The notes: generated by a model from the sequence alone, not told the origin. 64,000 nt of DNA from Peptoniphilus_A olsenii (GCF_040545475.1 NZ_JBEPMA010000001.1:268815-332814), one strand, 5' to 3'. Shown: positions 53,226-62,581, numbered from the stretch's first letter. Numbers and translations are program-made.

Positions 53226-53822
53226 ATGAAATTTACAAACCGTTTAAGGTATGCTTTAGACTTTAGAAATATGAAACAATCCGAATTATCAAAAATAACT
53301 GGGATTGGCAAATCAGCGATAAGTCAATACTTGTCGGGCGAATATGAGGCTAAACAAGAAAACACCTATCTTATGTCGGAGGCTTTAAATGTAAATCCTG
53401 CGTGGTTAATGGGTTTTGATGTGCCTATGGTAGGAGATGACGAAAACAAAGGAGTACCAATTATAGGTACAATTGCAGCAGGTACACCAATTTTAGCGGA
53501 GGAAAATATTGAAGATTATTTTATAATTGATAAAAGGATTGGTGCTGATTTCGCTCTAAAAATAAAAGGCGATAGTATGATAAATGCTGACATTTACAAC
53601 GGAGATATTGCATTTATCAGGAAACAACCATCACTAGAAAATGGAGAAATCGGAGCAATATTACTAGATAACGAGGCAACTTTAAAAAGGTTTAGTAGGA
53701 CTGACGGTAGTGTTATTTTACAAGCTGAAAATTCAGAATTAAAAGACTGGCCTCGTATTTATACCACGGGTAATATAATTATATTAGGAAAGCTTGTGGG
53801 CGTGTTTAGCAACAAAGATTAA
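53226..53822 (+). CDS. Phage repressor, LexA/CI type with self-cleavage domain
   Basis: 198 residues. N-terminal HTH (MKQSELSKITGIGKSAISQY, residues 16-35), then an S24 peptidase domain with cleavage site Ala85-Gly86, Ser117 (GDSM) and Lys154 (EATLKRF). RecA-stimulated self-cleavage, so the prophage should be SOS-inducible. ATG 53226 after GGGGGTG. Confidence 0.9.
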   Translation: MKFTNRLRYALDFRNMKQSELSKITGIGKSAISQYLSGEYEAKQENTYLMSEALNVNPAWLMGFDVPMVGDDENKGVPIIGTIAAGTPILAEENIEDYFIIDKRIGADFALKIKGDSMINADIYNGDIAFIRKQPSLENGEIGAILLDNEATLKRFSRTDGSVILQAENSELKDWPRIYTTGNIIILGKLVGVFSNKD

Positions 53823-53851
53823 AAGAGTGCAGTACGTAAGCACTCTTTTAT
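53823..53851 (+). terminator. Terminator after the repressor gene
   Basis: AAGAGTGC/GCACTCTT stem, nine-base loop, then TTTTA. Confidence 0.8.
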
Positions 53852-53869
53852 TTGAAATGAGGAGCAATT

Positions 53870-54841
53870 ATGGAACATTTTTTTAAAATTGAAAATGGAA
53901 AACGAATTTCCAATCCAAGAAATAAAGGAAAATCTTTAAACGAATTTCCAACTGACTTTTGTGTTTTAGATTTAGAGACAACTGGATTAGATCCATATTT
54001 TGATGAAATTATAGAAGTAGGAATTATCAAAGTAAGGAATAATGAAATTATTGATACTTATCAATCATTGATTAAGCCTGAAAGCACTTTTACTGTTGAC
54101 GGTAAAGAGTGTTATATTGATGAATTTATAGTTGAATTAACTGGTATAACAAATGAAATGCTTAAAGAAGCACCTTTATTGAAAAATGTTTTTAAAGATA
54201 TTGAAAACTTTATTGGCGATGACGTAATCGTTGGTCATAATATCAATTTCGATATTAATTTTTTATACGACTTTGCAAGAGAAAATGGATTTAAAGAAGT
54301 AAATAATGATTATTGGGACTCAATGAAACTTGCTCGTAGAATTTTAAGGGATTTAAAGCATCATAGATTGAAAGATTTAGCAGAATTTTTTGACATCAAT
54401 TATGAGGGACACAGATCCTTAAACGACTGCGAAACTACACTTAATATTATGAAACTTTTAAAAATCTATGCAGATGATAATAATATTGACTATCTGACAT
54501 TGCCTCATATCTACAATGCAGATATGAAAAACATAAAATGCACCGTCGAAAATATTGATGTTAATAATTATTTTTATGAAAAACACATTTGTTTTACAGG
54601 AAAATTAGAAACATTTGAAAGAAAAGATGCGGCTCAAATATGTGTAAACTTAGGCGCTATTTGTGATAATAATGTTACTAAAAAAACCAACATTTTAGTT
54701 TTAGGTAATTTTGACTATAATGCAACAATTAAAGATAAATCTACTAAATTAAAGAAAGCTGAAAAACTTATACTTGAAGGTCAAGACTTAATAATTATGA
54801 ATGAAAGTTTATTTTTAAACACTATTTCAGAAAATGATTGA
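53870..54841 (+). CDS. DEDDh 3'-5' exonuclease with C-terminal BRCT domain
   Basis: 323 residues. DnaQ-like exonuclease (about 28-200) with all five active-site residues: Asp34 and Glu36 (DLETTG), Asp128 (NINFDINF), His181 and Asp186. A BRCT domain (about 230-320) follows, with HICFTGKLETFERKDAAQ. The gene sits between repressor and integrase on the plus strand, so it is expressed from the prophage. Ordinary replication accessory genes are elsewhere, so a moron or exclusion role is possible but unproven. RBS GAGGAG. Confidence 0.82.
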   Translation: MEHFFKIENGKRISNPRNKGKSLNEFPTDFCVLDLETTGLDPYFDEIIEVGIIKVRNNEIIDTYQSLIKPESTFTVDGKECYIDEFIVELTGITNEMLKEAPLLKNVFKDIENFIGDDVIVGHNINFDINFLYDFARENGFKEVNNDYWDSMKLARRILRDLKHHRLKDLAEFFDINYEGHRSLNDCETTLNIMKLLKIYADDNNIDYLTLPHIYNADMKNIKCTVENIDVNNYFYEKHICFTGKLETFERKDAAQICVNLGAICDNNVTKKTNILVLGNFDYNATIKDKSTKLKKAEKLILEGQDLIIMNESLFLNTISEND

Positions 54842-54882
54842 ACAAAAAAATAGAGGACGTGTAAAACACATCCCCTACCTAA

Positions 54883-54922
54883 GGTATAATACAACCTTAA
54901 CAAAACTCAAGTGTATTATACC
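54883..54922 (+). promoter_or_regulatory. Inverted repeat and -10 box before the integrase gene
   Basis: GGTATAATAC (54883-54892) and GTATTATACC (54913-54922) form a perfect 10-bp inverted repeat with a 20-base spacer. The left arm holds a TATAAT. It could be the integrase promoter with an operator, or a weak hairpin over the leader. Confidence 0.5.
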
Positions 54923-54943
54923 ACAATTTACGGAGGTAAAAAA

Positions 54944-56452
54944 ATGAAAACAGCAGTAGCTTACGGAAGATACTCAACAGATATGCAAAGGGAAGAAAGT
55001 ATAGACGCTCAATTTAGAGCGATTAGAGATTATTGCGAGCGTAACGATATTACATTATTAAAAACTTATGCAGATGAGGGGATATCAGGAACGACTGATG
55101 ATAGACCCCAGTTCCAAAAAATGATTTTTGATGCTGAGAGTGGCGTTTTTGATTATATAATAGTGCATAAACTAGATAGGTTTAGTAGGTCAAAGTATGA
55201 CAGTGCAATATATAAACGCAAACTCAAGCTATGTAATGTGCAATTAATATCAGTTTTAGAAAATTTAGATGGATCGCCCGAATCTTTGATTTTAGAATCG
55301 GTTTTAGAGGGAATGAACGAATATTACTCACGTAACTTATCACGCGAGGTAAAAAAAGGAAAAAAAGAGAATGCTTTAAAAGCAAAATTTAACGGTGGTA
55401 CACCTCCACTCGGTTATAATATAGATAAAGACAACAATTATGTTATTAACGCTTATGAGGCGGAAATAATTAAAATAATCTTTGATATGTATAGTAAAAA
55501 TCACACATACAAAGAAATAATGGATTATTTAAATGAGAATGGTTATAAAACAAAAAATGGAAAAAACTTTACAAGAAATAGTTTTTACGAAATATTAAAT
55601 AACGAAAAATATATTGGAACTTATGTTTACTCGAAAGAAGATTATGACGGTTTTACAAAAAAAAGAAATTATCACAAACACAAAAATCGAGAAGATATGA
55701 TAATCGTTGAAAATGGAGTACCTGCAATAATAAAAAAAGAGGTTTGGAATATGTCGCAAGAAAGACTAAAAAATAACAAACATAGACAAAAACGAAACAA
55801 AAATGGAAGATATTATATTTTAACTGGGTTAATATTTTGTGCAGAATGTGGAGCACCAATGTGCGGAAACACAATAAGAAAAAACTCAGAACAAGTTTAT
55901 CATTACTATAAATGTAACGATAGAGTTAGGACAAGAAAATGTAAATCACTATCAGCAAGAGCAGAAAAAATTGAAAAACAAGTACTAGATTGCTTTGACG
56001 ATTTAATTTTTACAGAATTTAACAAGGAGAAAATAATAAAATCTATGATAGTTTTTTTAGAAAAATCAGAAAAAGAAAATAATATAATTGATAAATTAAA
56101 ATCAGAACTAAAAGAAACACAAAATCAAATTGACAATATATTAGATGCAATTATAAATGGAATATCATCAACAAGTGTAAATCAAAAATTAAAAGAATTA
56201 GAAAATAAAAAAGAATCTCTGACTTTGTCAATGTTAAAATATCAAAAAGAAAACAACGTTATAAAAACGTTAGAAAACAAAATTAGAGACTTTTTATATG
56301 AATATGATAGCATATATAGCTTTACACAACAAGAACAAACTATTGTTCTAAAAACTTTTATCGACAGAATTGAATTTAAAAGGGGCAAAGTCAATATAAA
56401 ACTTAAAATGCTTGAAAGTGTGGATATTGATGGTGCGGAAAGGGGGATTTGA
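54944..56452 (+). CDS. Large serine integrase
   Basis: 502 residues: resolvase catalytic domain with Ser11 (GRYST), recombinase domain, zinc ribbon (CAECGAP..CNDRVRTRKC) and coiled coil. ATG 54944 follows ACGGAGGT. It catalyses integration and, with a directionality factor, excision. The final codons after 56430 and the stop lie within the tRNA-Leu gene, so the C-terminus shown is that of the integrated state. Confidence 0.93.
   Translation: MKTAVAYGRYSTDMQREESIDAQFRAIRDYCERNDITLLKTYADEGISGTTDDRPQFQKMIFDAESGVFDYIIVHKLDRFSRSKYDSAIYKRKLKLCNVQLISVLENLDGSPESLILESVLEGMNEYYSRNLSREVKKGKKENALKAKFNGGTPPLGYNIDKDNNYVINAYEAEIIKIIFDMYSKNHTYKEIMDYLNENGYKTKNGKNFTRNSFYEILNNEKYIGTYVYSKEDYDGFTKKRNYHKHKNREDMIIVENGVPAIIKKEVWNMSQERLKNNKHRQKRNKNGRYYILTGLIFCAECGAPMCGNTIRKNSEQVYHYYKCNDRVRTRKCKSLSARAEKIEKQVLDCFDDLIFTEFNKEKIIKSMIVFLEKSEKENNIIDKLKSELKETQNQIDNILDAIINGISSTSVNQKLKELENKKESLTLSMLKYQKENNVIKTLENKIRDFLYEYDSIYSFTQQEQTIVLKTFIDRIEFKRGKVNIKLKMLESVDIDGAERGI
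56431..56442. repeat. Right attachment site core (attR)
   Basis: TGGTGCGGAAAG, the complement of the last 12 bases of tRNA-Leu. Identical to 21336-21347. Confidence 0.88.
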
Positions 56453-56517
56453 ACCCCCACGCAAATTAATGCACATGCCCCTCAAACATGCCTGTCTGCC
56501 AATTCCAGCACTTCCGC
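56431..56517 (-). tRNA. tRNA-Leu (GAG), host gene and phage target
   Basis: 87 nt with CCA. Acceptor GCGGAAG/TTTCCGC (one G-U), anticodon stem CATGT/GCATG with loop TTGAGGG, giving GAG, long variable arm, T-arm GGGGGTTCAAATCCCCC, discriminator A73. Intact despite integration because the phage restores the 3' end. Lies downstream of thrB. Confidence 0.93.
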
Positions 56518-56582
56518 AAGTTATAATAAATATTATAAGATAAATTTACAATATTGTCGAGTTTTTTATCGAAATTTAATAA

Positions 56583-57461
56583 TCAATCTATTCCCTCTAT
56601 TTTAAAACCTACATTATCAAGTTCGAGTTCTAAGACTTCCCAATTTAGTTCTAAATCTTTTGTAAAATCATATAATTCTTTCTTGATTTGGAAAGTATTT
56701 TTTACAATAGCCATAATAGTTGGGCCTGCTCCACTTAAATAACTACCTAATGTTCTAGATTTTAAAAATGTCATAATACTTGTATAATCAGGAATTAATT
56801 TACCTCTATATTTTTGATGTATATTATCTTCTAGACCAATTTTTAAATAATCATCTTCTCCATAAATAAGAGAGCTAATTAAAAAAGCAACCCTTGAACA
56901 ATTAAAAGTAATATCTTTCATTTCAAAACTATTGGACAGAATTTCACGAGAAGATTTAGTAGATAATTCGAAATCTGGTACTAAAGCTAAAAATTTGTAA
57001 TGATTTTTGGGAACTATTTTTAACGATTTATTTACACCATCTTTATTTAAAGTAGCTGTCACATTTCCAAAAATTGCAGATGCTACATTATCAGGATGTC
57101 CTTCAAATTCAGCAGCAATTTGCAAAATTTCATTTTTATCAATTTTTTTGTTCATAATTAAATAGGCACCTACTATACCTCCTACTATACATGAAGAGGA
57201 ACTACCTAATCCTCGAGCTCTAGGTATATTGGACTCTACTGTGATTTCAGCCGGAATACAATCCATATTAAATTTTTGAAATGTTTTTTTATAAGATAAA
57301 TAAATTAGATTGTCTTGAATTGGTAAAATTTCATCTCTTTCAATTATTTTAGATTCATCACTTAATGAAAATCTAAATGTGTTATATAAATTTAATGCAA
57401 GTCCCAATACATCAAAACCAGGACCCATATTTGCACTAGTTGCTGGAACTTTAACTTTCAT
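56583..57461 (-). CDS. thrB: Homoserine kinase
   Basis: Phosphorylates L-homoserine. 292 residues, GHMP kinase fold: PATSANMGPGFD start, ATP loop IPRARGLGSSSSC, and GSYLSGAGPTIM near the end. ATG 57461 behind AGGTGA. Overlaps thrC by 11 bases; last gene of the threonine operon. Confidence 0.93.
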   Translation of the reverse strand: MKVKVPATSANMGPGFDVLGLALNLYNTFRFSLSDESKIIERDEILPIQDNLIYLSYKKTFQKFNMDCIPAEITVESNIPRARGLGSSSSCIVGGIVGAYLIMNKKIDKNEILQIAAEFEGHPDNVASAIFGNVTATLNKDGVNKSLKIVPKNHYKFLALVPDFELSTKSSREILSNSFEMKDITFNCSRVAFLISSLIYGEDDYLKIGLEDNIHQKYRGKLIPDYTSIMTFLKSRTLGSYLSGAGPTIMAIVKNTFQIKKELYDFTKDLELNWEVLELELDNVGFKIEGID

Positions 57462-58920
57462 TTCTTTCACCTATAAATTCCATTAATGTATCTAAAATAT
57501 CTTCGACATTTATAAACTTTTTATGCTTTATTGTCTTATTCTTCAAATCTAGCAAATCCAAAGGTACTTTAATATTAGTCTGTTCTTCAAAAATTTTTAA
57601 ATCTTCTAATATAAATCCATTGCGTTCAATATCTTCAAATTGGTCCATTATTATGTCTGCAAATTTAAATGGGCTGGCAGTGGATAAAATTACAATAGTT
57701 TCTTTTGGTCTAAACTTTAATTTATATTCATCAGCAACTTTCTTGGCAACTGCTGTATGAGGATCAATTAAATACTTATATTTTTCAAAAACATTTTTTA
57801 TTTCAGAAAGTGTATCCTCTTGATTGCAAAAACTGGCATAAAATTCATCAAATTTATCTTCAAATTCATACTTCTTATTTAAAAATAAATTATTTTGTAA
57901 ATTATTGACAATTTCTGTATCTTCTGTTTTATGATATAATAATCGTTCCAAATTACTTGAAATAATAATATCCATAGATGGAGAGTTTGTAATATGCAAT
58001 TCTCTATTAGCATCATAAATTCCAGAGTTGAAAAATTCTGTAAGAACTTTATTTTCGTTAGAGGCAACTATTAATTTTTCAACAGGCAATCCCATATTTT
58101 TTGCGTAATACCCTGCTAATATATCGCCAAAATTTCCTGTAGGTACCACAAACGATACTTTTTCTCCCAATTCTATTATTTTGTTTTTTAATAATTGATT
58201 ATAGGCATGAAAATAATAAATTATTTGCGGCAATAGTCTTCCTATATTTATTGAATTAGCAGAAGATAAAATATAATTTTTTCTTTTAATATTATCCAAA
58301 ATTTCTTTATTTGTAAAAATATCTTTGACAGATTTTTGAGCATCATCAAAATTACCATTTATGCCGATAACTATTGTATTGGAAGAACTTATAGTCGTCA
58401 TTTGTAATTTTTGTATTAAGCTTACTCCATTTTCAGGAAATAAAACTGCTATATCAATGTTTTCTAAGTCCTTAAACCCATATAATGCTGCACTGCCAGT
58501 ATCACCACTTGTAGCTGTGAGTATCAAAATTTTTTCTTTAATATTTTTATCTTTGATAGCCTCTTCCATAAATAATGGCAAAATACTTAATGCGAAATCT
58601 TTGAATGCATGAGTCCTTCCATGATAAAGTTCTAAATAATGATAATCTCCAGCTTTTGTCAATGGAGCTGGATTTTCTGGAAATTCATCTCTATAGGCTT
58701 TGTTAATAATATTTTGAAGCTGTTCACTTGTATAATCATTTAAATACATATTTAAAATATTAAAAGCTAAATCTGTATAGGATAGCTTAGATAATTTTTT
58801 TATATCAACCTGTGGGAAATATTCAGGTACATATAAACCACCATCTTTTGCTATACCTTGTAAAACTGCATCTTTAAAATTAATTTTTATTTTAGAATTT
58901 CTAGTTGAATGATATTTCAT
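57451..58920 (-). CDS. thrC: Threonine synthase
   Basis: Converts O-phosphohomoserine to threonine with PLP. 489 residues of the longer class. HGRTHAFKDFAL contains the PLP lysine (near residue 108), and LTATSGDTGSAAL the phosphate loop. Between hom and thrB. Confidence 0.95.
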   Translation of the reverse strand: MKYHSTRNSKIKINFKDAVLQGIAKDGGLYVPEYFPQVDIKKLSKLSYTDLAFNILNMYLNDYTSEQLQNIINKAYRDEFPENPAPLTKAGDYHYLELYHGRTHAFKDFALSILPLFMEEAIKDKNIKEKILILTATSGDTGSAALYGFKDLENIDIAVLFPENGVSLIQKLQMTTISSSNTIVIGINGNFDDAQKSVKDIFTNKEILDNIKRKNYILSSANSINIGRLLPQIIYYFHAYNQLLKNKIIELGEKVSFVVPTGNFGDILAGYYAKNMGLPVEKLIVASNENKVLTEFFNSGIYDANRELHITNSPSMDIIISSNLERLLYHKTEDTEIVNNLQNNLFLNKKYEFEDKFDEFYASFCNQEDTLSEIKNVFEKYKYLIDPHTAVAKKVADEYKLKFRPKETIVILSTASPFKFADIIMDQFEDIERNGFILEDLKIFEEQTNIKVPLDLLDLKNKTIKHKKFINVEDILDTLMEFIGERNES

Positions 58921-58922
58921 GA

Positions 58923-60125
58923 TTATACCTCGCTTTCCAACTTCGCAAAGAAATAATTTTTATCATCAAGATTTGAAATTATATCTAAAACTTTCTTTAA
59001 TTTAATATTTTTTGTAAAAATATATAAATTATTTTCATCTTCTATTTTCTGTGATTCTATGCCAGTGACTAATGAAGAATACTTTTTAGATATTCTTAAA
59101 TAAAACTTTGAAACCAGATCCATATTTGAAAGAGGTAAATTTTCTGTAATTAGTATATTATTACTGATAGCTGTTTTATTCATAATGTCTAGTAAATCTC
59201 TAAGAATCGCATCCACTGTTGGTTTCTTTCCCGCTCCAGCACCAACAAATGAAACTTCTCCAATTGTACTTCCCTGGTAAGAAATAATATTTGTTGAATT
59301 TTCTATATTAAAAAATTTAGAATTTATATCTACTGCTACAGGTAATACATAGCAGTAATACTTATTATTTATATATTCTGCTTCTCCTAGAAGTTTTAAA
59401 TAATACGAATTTTGTGACAAAAACTTTATATCTTTTGAAATAACTTTCTCGATACCAAAAGAAAATATGTTACTCTCATTTACCTTAGAATTGAAAATTA
59501 ATGTAGCTAATATTCTAATCTTTCTAAGAGTATCCATACCTCTTATATCAGCACTTGGATCTGGTTCAGCATATCCTAATTCTTGTGCTTTTTTTAAAGC
59601 ATTCTCAAAGCTCATTTTTTTAGAAGCCATTTCTGTCAAAATAAAATTACAAGTTCCATTTAGTATTCCGTTAACCTTTGTAATATTATTGAATGGCAAA
59701 TCTTCTAAAATAGACTTTATTATGTGTATACCTCCACCAACAGAAGCTTCATATAAAAAATTCACATTTTCTTTTAATGAGAGCTCTCTCAGTTCTTCAT
59801 AATATTTAGAAACCACTGCCTTATTTGCTGTAACTACATTTTTACCAGCTTTAAAAGCTTTACTTATATATTCGTAAGCTTCATCCTCTGTGGCTGTAAC
59901 TTCTACGATAGTATCTATTTCAGAATCATTTAAAATTACATTAAAGTCATCAGTAAAAACTAAATTTTTGTCAAAATATTTTCTATCTTTCTCTATGTTT
60001 TTAACAAGCACAGTTTTTATTTCAATGTTTTTGCCCGTAACATTATTTAATCTCTCACGATTTATATATACTAACTCCTCAATTCCCGAACCAATATTTC
60101 CAAAACCAATTATTGCAAGTTTCAT
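58923..60125 (-). CDS. hom: Homoserine dehydrogenase
   Basis: Reduces aspartate semialdehyde to homoserine. 400 residues: Rossmann start GFGNIGSG, catalytic segment VNGILNGTCNFILTEM and GYAEPDPSADIRGMD, and a C-terminal ACT-like regulatory part (about 320-400). ATG 60125 behind AGGTGA; three bases from thrC. Confidence 0.95.
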   Translation of the reverse strand: MKLAIIGFGNIGSGIEELVYINRERLNNVTGKNIEIKTVLVKNIEKDRKYFDKNLVFTDDFNVILNDSEIDTIVEVTATEDEAYEYISKAFKAGKNVVTANKAVVSKYYEELRELSLKENVNFLYEASVGGGIHIIKSILEDLPFNNITKVNGILNGTCNFILTEMASKKMSFENALKKAQELGYAEPDPSADIRGMDTLRKIRILATLIFNSKVNESNIFSFGIEKVISKDIKFLSQNSYYLKLLGEAEYINNKYYCYVLPVAVDINSKFFNIENSTNIISYQGSTIGEVSFVGAGAGKKPTVDAILRDLLDIMNKTAISNNILITENLPLSNMDLVSKFYLRISKKYSSLVTGIESQKIEDENNLYIFTKNIKLKKVLDIISNLDDKNYFFAKLESEV

Positions 60126-60130
60126 AATAT

Positions 60131-61105
60131 TCACCTGATTAAAAGTTCAGCAATTTGAACAGCATTAAGGGCAGCACCTTTTCTAATATTGTCACCCACA
60201 GACCAAAGTGACAGTCCATTTTGTGTAGATATATCACGTCTAATTCTGCCAATGAACACATTGTCTTTACCTTCTGCTACAATAGGCATTGGATAAGTCA
60301 AAGTTTTTGGATCATCATATAATTGTATCCCCTCATATTCTGCTAAAATATTTTTAATATCGCTAATTTCAAAATCTCTTTTGAGTTCTACGTTAATCGA
60401 AACACAATGAGCGTATTTTACCGGTACCCTAGCAGTTGTAGCAGTAACTCTCAAAGATTCATCATGCAAAATTTTCTTAGTTTCATTTATCATTTTCATT
60501 TCTTCTTTAGTATATCCATTATCTAAAAAATCGTCGATATGAGGAATTACATTATATTCTATTGGAAAGGGATACTTATCATGTGTACCTTTATCTAAGT
60601 CTTTTAACCCGCCAATACCAGAACCTGAAACAGATTGATAAGTAGAATAAATAACTCTTTTGATACCGTATTTATCTTGAATTGGCTTTAACGGAAGTAC
60701 AGATTGAATAGTAGAACAATTAGGATTAGCATATATTCCATAACCATTTTTTATATCATTTGGATTAATTTCTGGAACTATCAAAGGAACATCTTTATCC
60801 ATTCTAAAATGAGAACTATTATCTACAACTTCAACTCCATTTTCTGCAGCAATTTTCGCATACTTAGCACTTACACTTCCACCAGCTGCAAATAATGCTA
60901 TATCTATATCTTTATAAAAAGAATCATTTTTTAATTCCTCAACGACATAACTTTTATCTTTAAAAATAATTTTGCTACCTGCCGATCTAAAAGAACTCAT
61001 AGGGAAAAAATTTTTAACTGGAAAATTACGCTCTTCTAAAATATCAATTATTTTTCTACCTACAAGACCAGTAGCGCCCACAACAGCAACATTATACTCT
61101 CTCAT
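60131..61105 (-). CDS. asd: Aspartate-semialdehyde dehydrogenase
   Basis: Reduces aspartyl phosphate with NADPH. 324 residues: VVGATGLVG, catalytic Cys in YANPNCSTIQ, His in RVPVKYAHC. ATG 61105 after GAGGTG. Second gene of the operon. Confidence 0.95.
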   Translation of the reverse strand: MREYNVAVVGATGLVGRKIIDILEERNFPVKNFFPMSSFRSAGSKIIFKDKSYVVEELKNDSFYKDIDIALFAAGGSVSAKYAKIAAENGVEVVDNSSHFRMDKDVPLIVPEINPNDIKNGYGIYANPNCSTIQSVLPLKPIQDKYGIKRVIYSTYQSVSGSGIGGLKDLDKGTHDKYPFPIEYNVIPHIDDFLDNGYTKEEMKMINETKKILHDESLRVTATTARVPVKYAHCVSINVELKRDFEISDIKNILAEYEGIQLYDDPKTLTYPMPIVAEGKDNVFIGRIRRDISTQNGLSLWSVGDNIRKGAALNAVQIAELLIR

Positions 61106-61116
61106 TAAATAACACC

Positions 61117-62421
61117 TCAATTAAAAATTTCATATATCGATTTAATAGATTTCTCAAAATCTGATTCTGCAACTCCAACTATTATATTTAACTCACTAGA
61201 TCCTTGACTTATCATCCTAATATTAATATTATTATCTCCTAGTGCTGAAAACACCTTAGCAGAAGTACCCTTCTTGTTGACCATTCCATTTCCCACTATT
61301 GCAATAAGTGCAATTCCATGTTCTACATTAATGTAATCAGGGTTCGTATAAATTTTAATTTCTTCAATAACTTTATTTATTTTATTTGCGATTTTCCCAG
61401 TATCAACAATTAAAGATACCGAATCAATGCTTGAAGGCATATGCTCTATTGGAATCTCATTGGTTTCAAGTACAGACATAATTTTTCTAAAAAAACCCAG
61501 TTCAGAATTCATAAAAGTTTTTTCAATGGTAATGGCACTAAAGCCTAATTTACCAGCAATACCTGTTATATTATTTGCTACATGCTCATTATCATAGTTT
61601 GGTATAATTGTAGTACCTTTATCCTTTGGATAATTCGTATTTTTTATGTTTATAGGAATTTTATGTTTTTTTACTGGAAAAATTGCATCTTCATGTAAAA
61701 CAGGTGCTCCCATATATGATAACTCACGTAATTCTTTGTAAGTAATATAATCAATCGTCTTTGAAGTAGGCACAATCTTAGGGTCAGCAATTAAAAAACC
61801 TGACACATCTGTCCAATTTTCATATATTTTTGCTTTCAACGCATTTGCTAATAATGAACCAGTAATATCCGATCCGCCTCTAGAAAAAGTTTTTATATTA
61901 CTATTCTCATCAGTGCCATAAAATCCGGGAATAACACTAAATTCTAAATTTTTTAATGTTTCTTCAATTTTTTCTTCAGTTTTATTAGTATCTATTTCTC
62001 CGTCTCTAAAAAAAAATATTTCACTAGCATCCACAAAGTTCCATCCTAAGTAATTAGATAATAAAATAGCATTTAAATATTCACCTCTACTTGCAGTAAA
62101 ATCACGTGAAGCGCCATTTTGAATATCTATAAAAATTTCATTTAAGATACTTTTAAGATCTAAATCTAAATTTAAATCTTTTACTATTTGTAAAAAAGTA
62201 TTTTCAATTAATTCAAAAATTTCCTTAAAATTTAAACCATGACTAGCAAGTTCGTAACACATTAAAAGCAAATCAGTTATTTTGTGTTTATTATTTATCC
62301 CTTTACCTGGAGCTGATACAACAATATATTTTCTATCCATGTCTTCTGTAACAATATCTTTTACTTTAATGAATTGTTTCGAATCAGCTAACGAACTACC
62401 TCCAAATTTTAAAACTTTCAT
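61117..62421 (-). CDS. lysC: Aspartokinase
   Basis: First enzyme of the aspartate pathway. 434 residues: KFGGSSLA at residue 4, FSRGGSDITGSLLANAL, then two ACT domains (about 300-434) for amino-acid feedback. ATG 62421 after GGGAGG; a longer frame into the leader terminator is rejected. Head of lysC-asd-hom-thrC-thrB. Confidence 0.94.
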   Translation of the reverse strand: MKVLKFGGSSLADSKQFIKVKDIVTEDMDRKYIVVSAPGKGINNKHKITDLLLMCYELASHGLNFKEIFELIENTFLQIVKDLNLDLDLKSILNEIFIDIQNGASRDFTASRGEYLNAILLSNYLGWNFVDASEIFFFRDGEIDTNKTEEKIEETLKNLEFSVIPGFYGTDENSNIKTFSRGGSDITGSLLANALKAKIYENWTDVSGFLIADPKIVPTSKTIDYITYKELRELSYMGAPVLHEDAIFPVKKHKIPINIKNTNYPKDKGTTIIPNYDNEHVANNITGIAGKLGFSAITIEKTFMNSELGFFRKIMSVLETNEIPIEHMPSSIDSVSLIVDTGKIANKINKVIEEIKIYTNPDYINVEHGIALIAIVGNGMVNKKGTSAKVFSALGDNNINIRMISQGSSELNIIVGVAESDFEKSIKSIYEIFN

Positions 62422-62434
62422 AATATTCCTCCCT

Positions 62435-62465
62435 ATAAAAAACTCGACCCAAAAAGGATCGAGTA
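62435..62465 (-). terminator. Leader terminator (attenuator) before lysC
   Basis: Stem ACTCGATCC/GGGTCGAGT followed by TTTTTTAT, placed between promoter and lysC start. Its presence in the leader implies attenuation. The leader (about 100 nt) matches no known riboswitch and no leader peptide with stacked Thr or Ile codons is evident. Confidence 0.75.
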
Positions 62466-62527
62466 CAATGCTTTCTAGGATAAAAGCCACTGATTTTTAA
62501 ATTAATATATCAATAAAGCTTTGATTA

Positions 62528-62556
62528 AAGATAACACTTAATTTACATAATGTCAA
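62528..62556 (-). promoter_or_regulatory. Promoter of the lysC-thrB operon
   Basis: TTGACA (62551-62556), 17-base spacer, TATCTT (62528-62533). Start near 62521, giving a leader of about 100 nt. Confidence 0.8.
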
Positions 62557-62581
62557 TACATTAATGCGGTAATATTTTGGA

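Larger units (their letters stand above)
21336..56442. mobile_element. Prophage with contractile tail, integrated in tRNA-Leu(GAG)
   Basis: About 35.1 kb bounded by a 12-bp direct repeat (21336-21347 and 56431-56442). Contents: serine integrase, LexA-like repressor, early replication and recombination genes, HK97-type packaging and capsid genes, sheath and tube genes and XkdP-T baseplate genes (PBSX-like myovirus), fibres, holin and endolysin. Module order is that of a functional temperate phage. Several genes have frame breaks, so present viability is uncertain. Confidence 0.95.

Noticed and set aside
62422..62490. Longer aspartokinase start inside the leader
   Set aside because: Those codons are the attenuator hairpin and T-run; MKVLKFGGSS with GGGAGG is the standard start.
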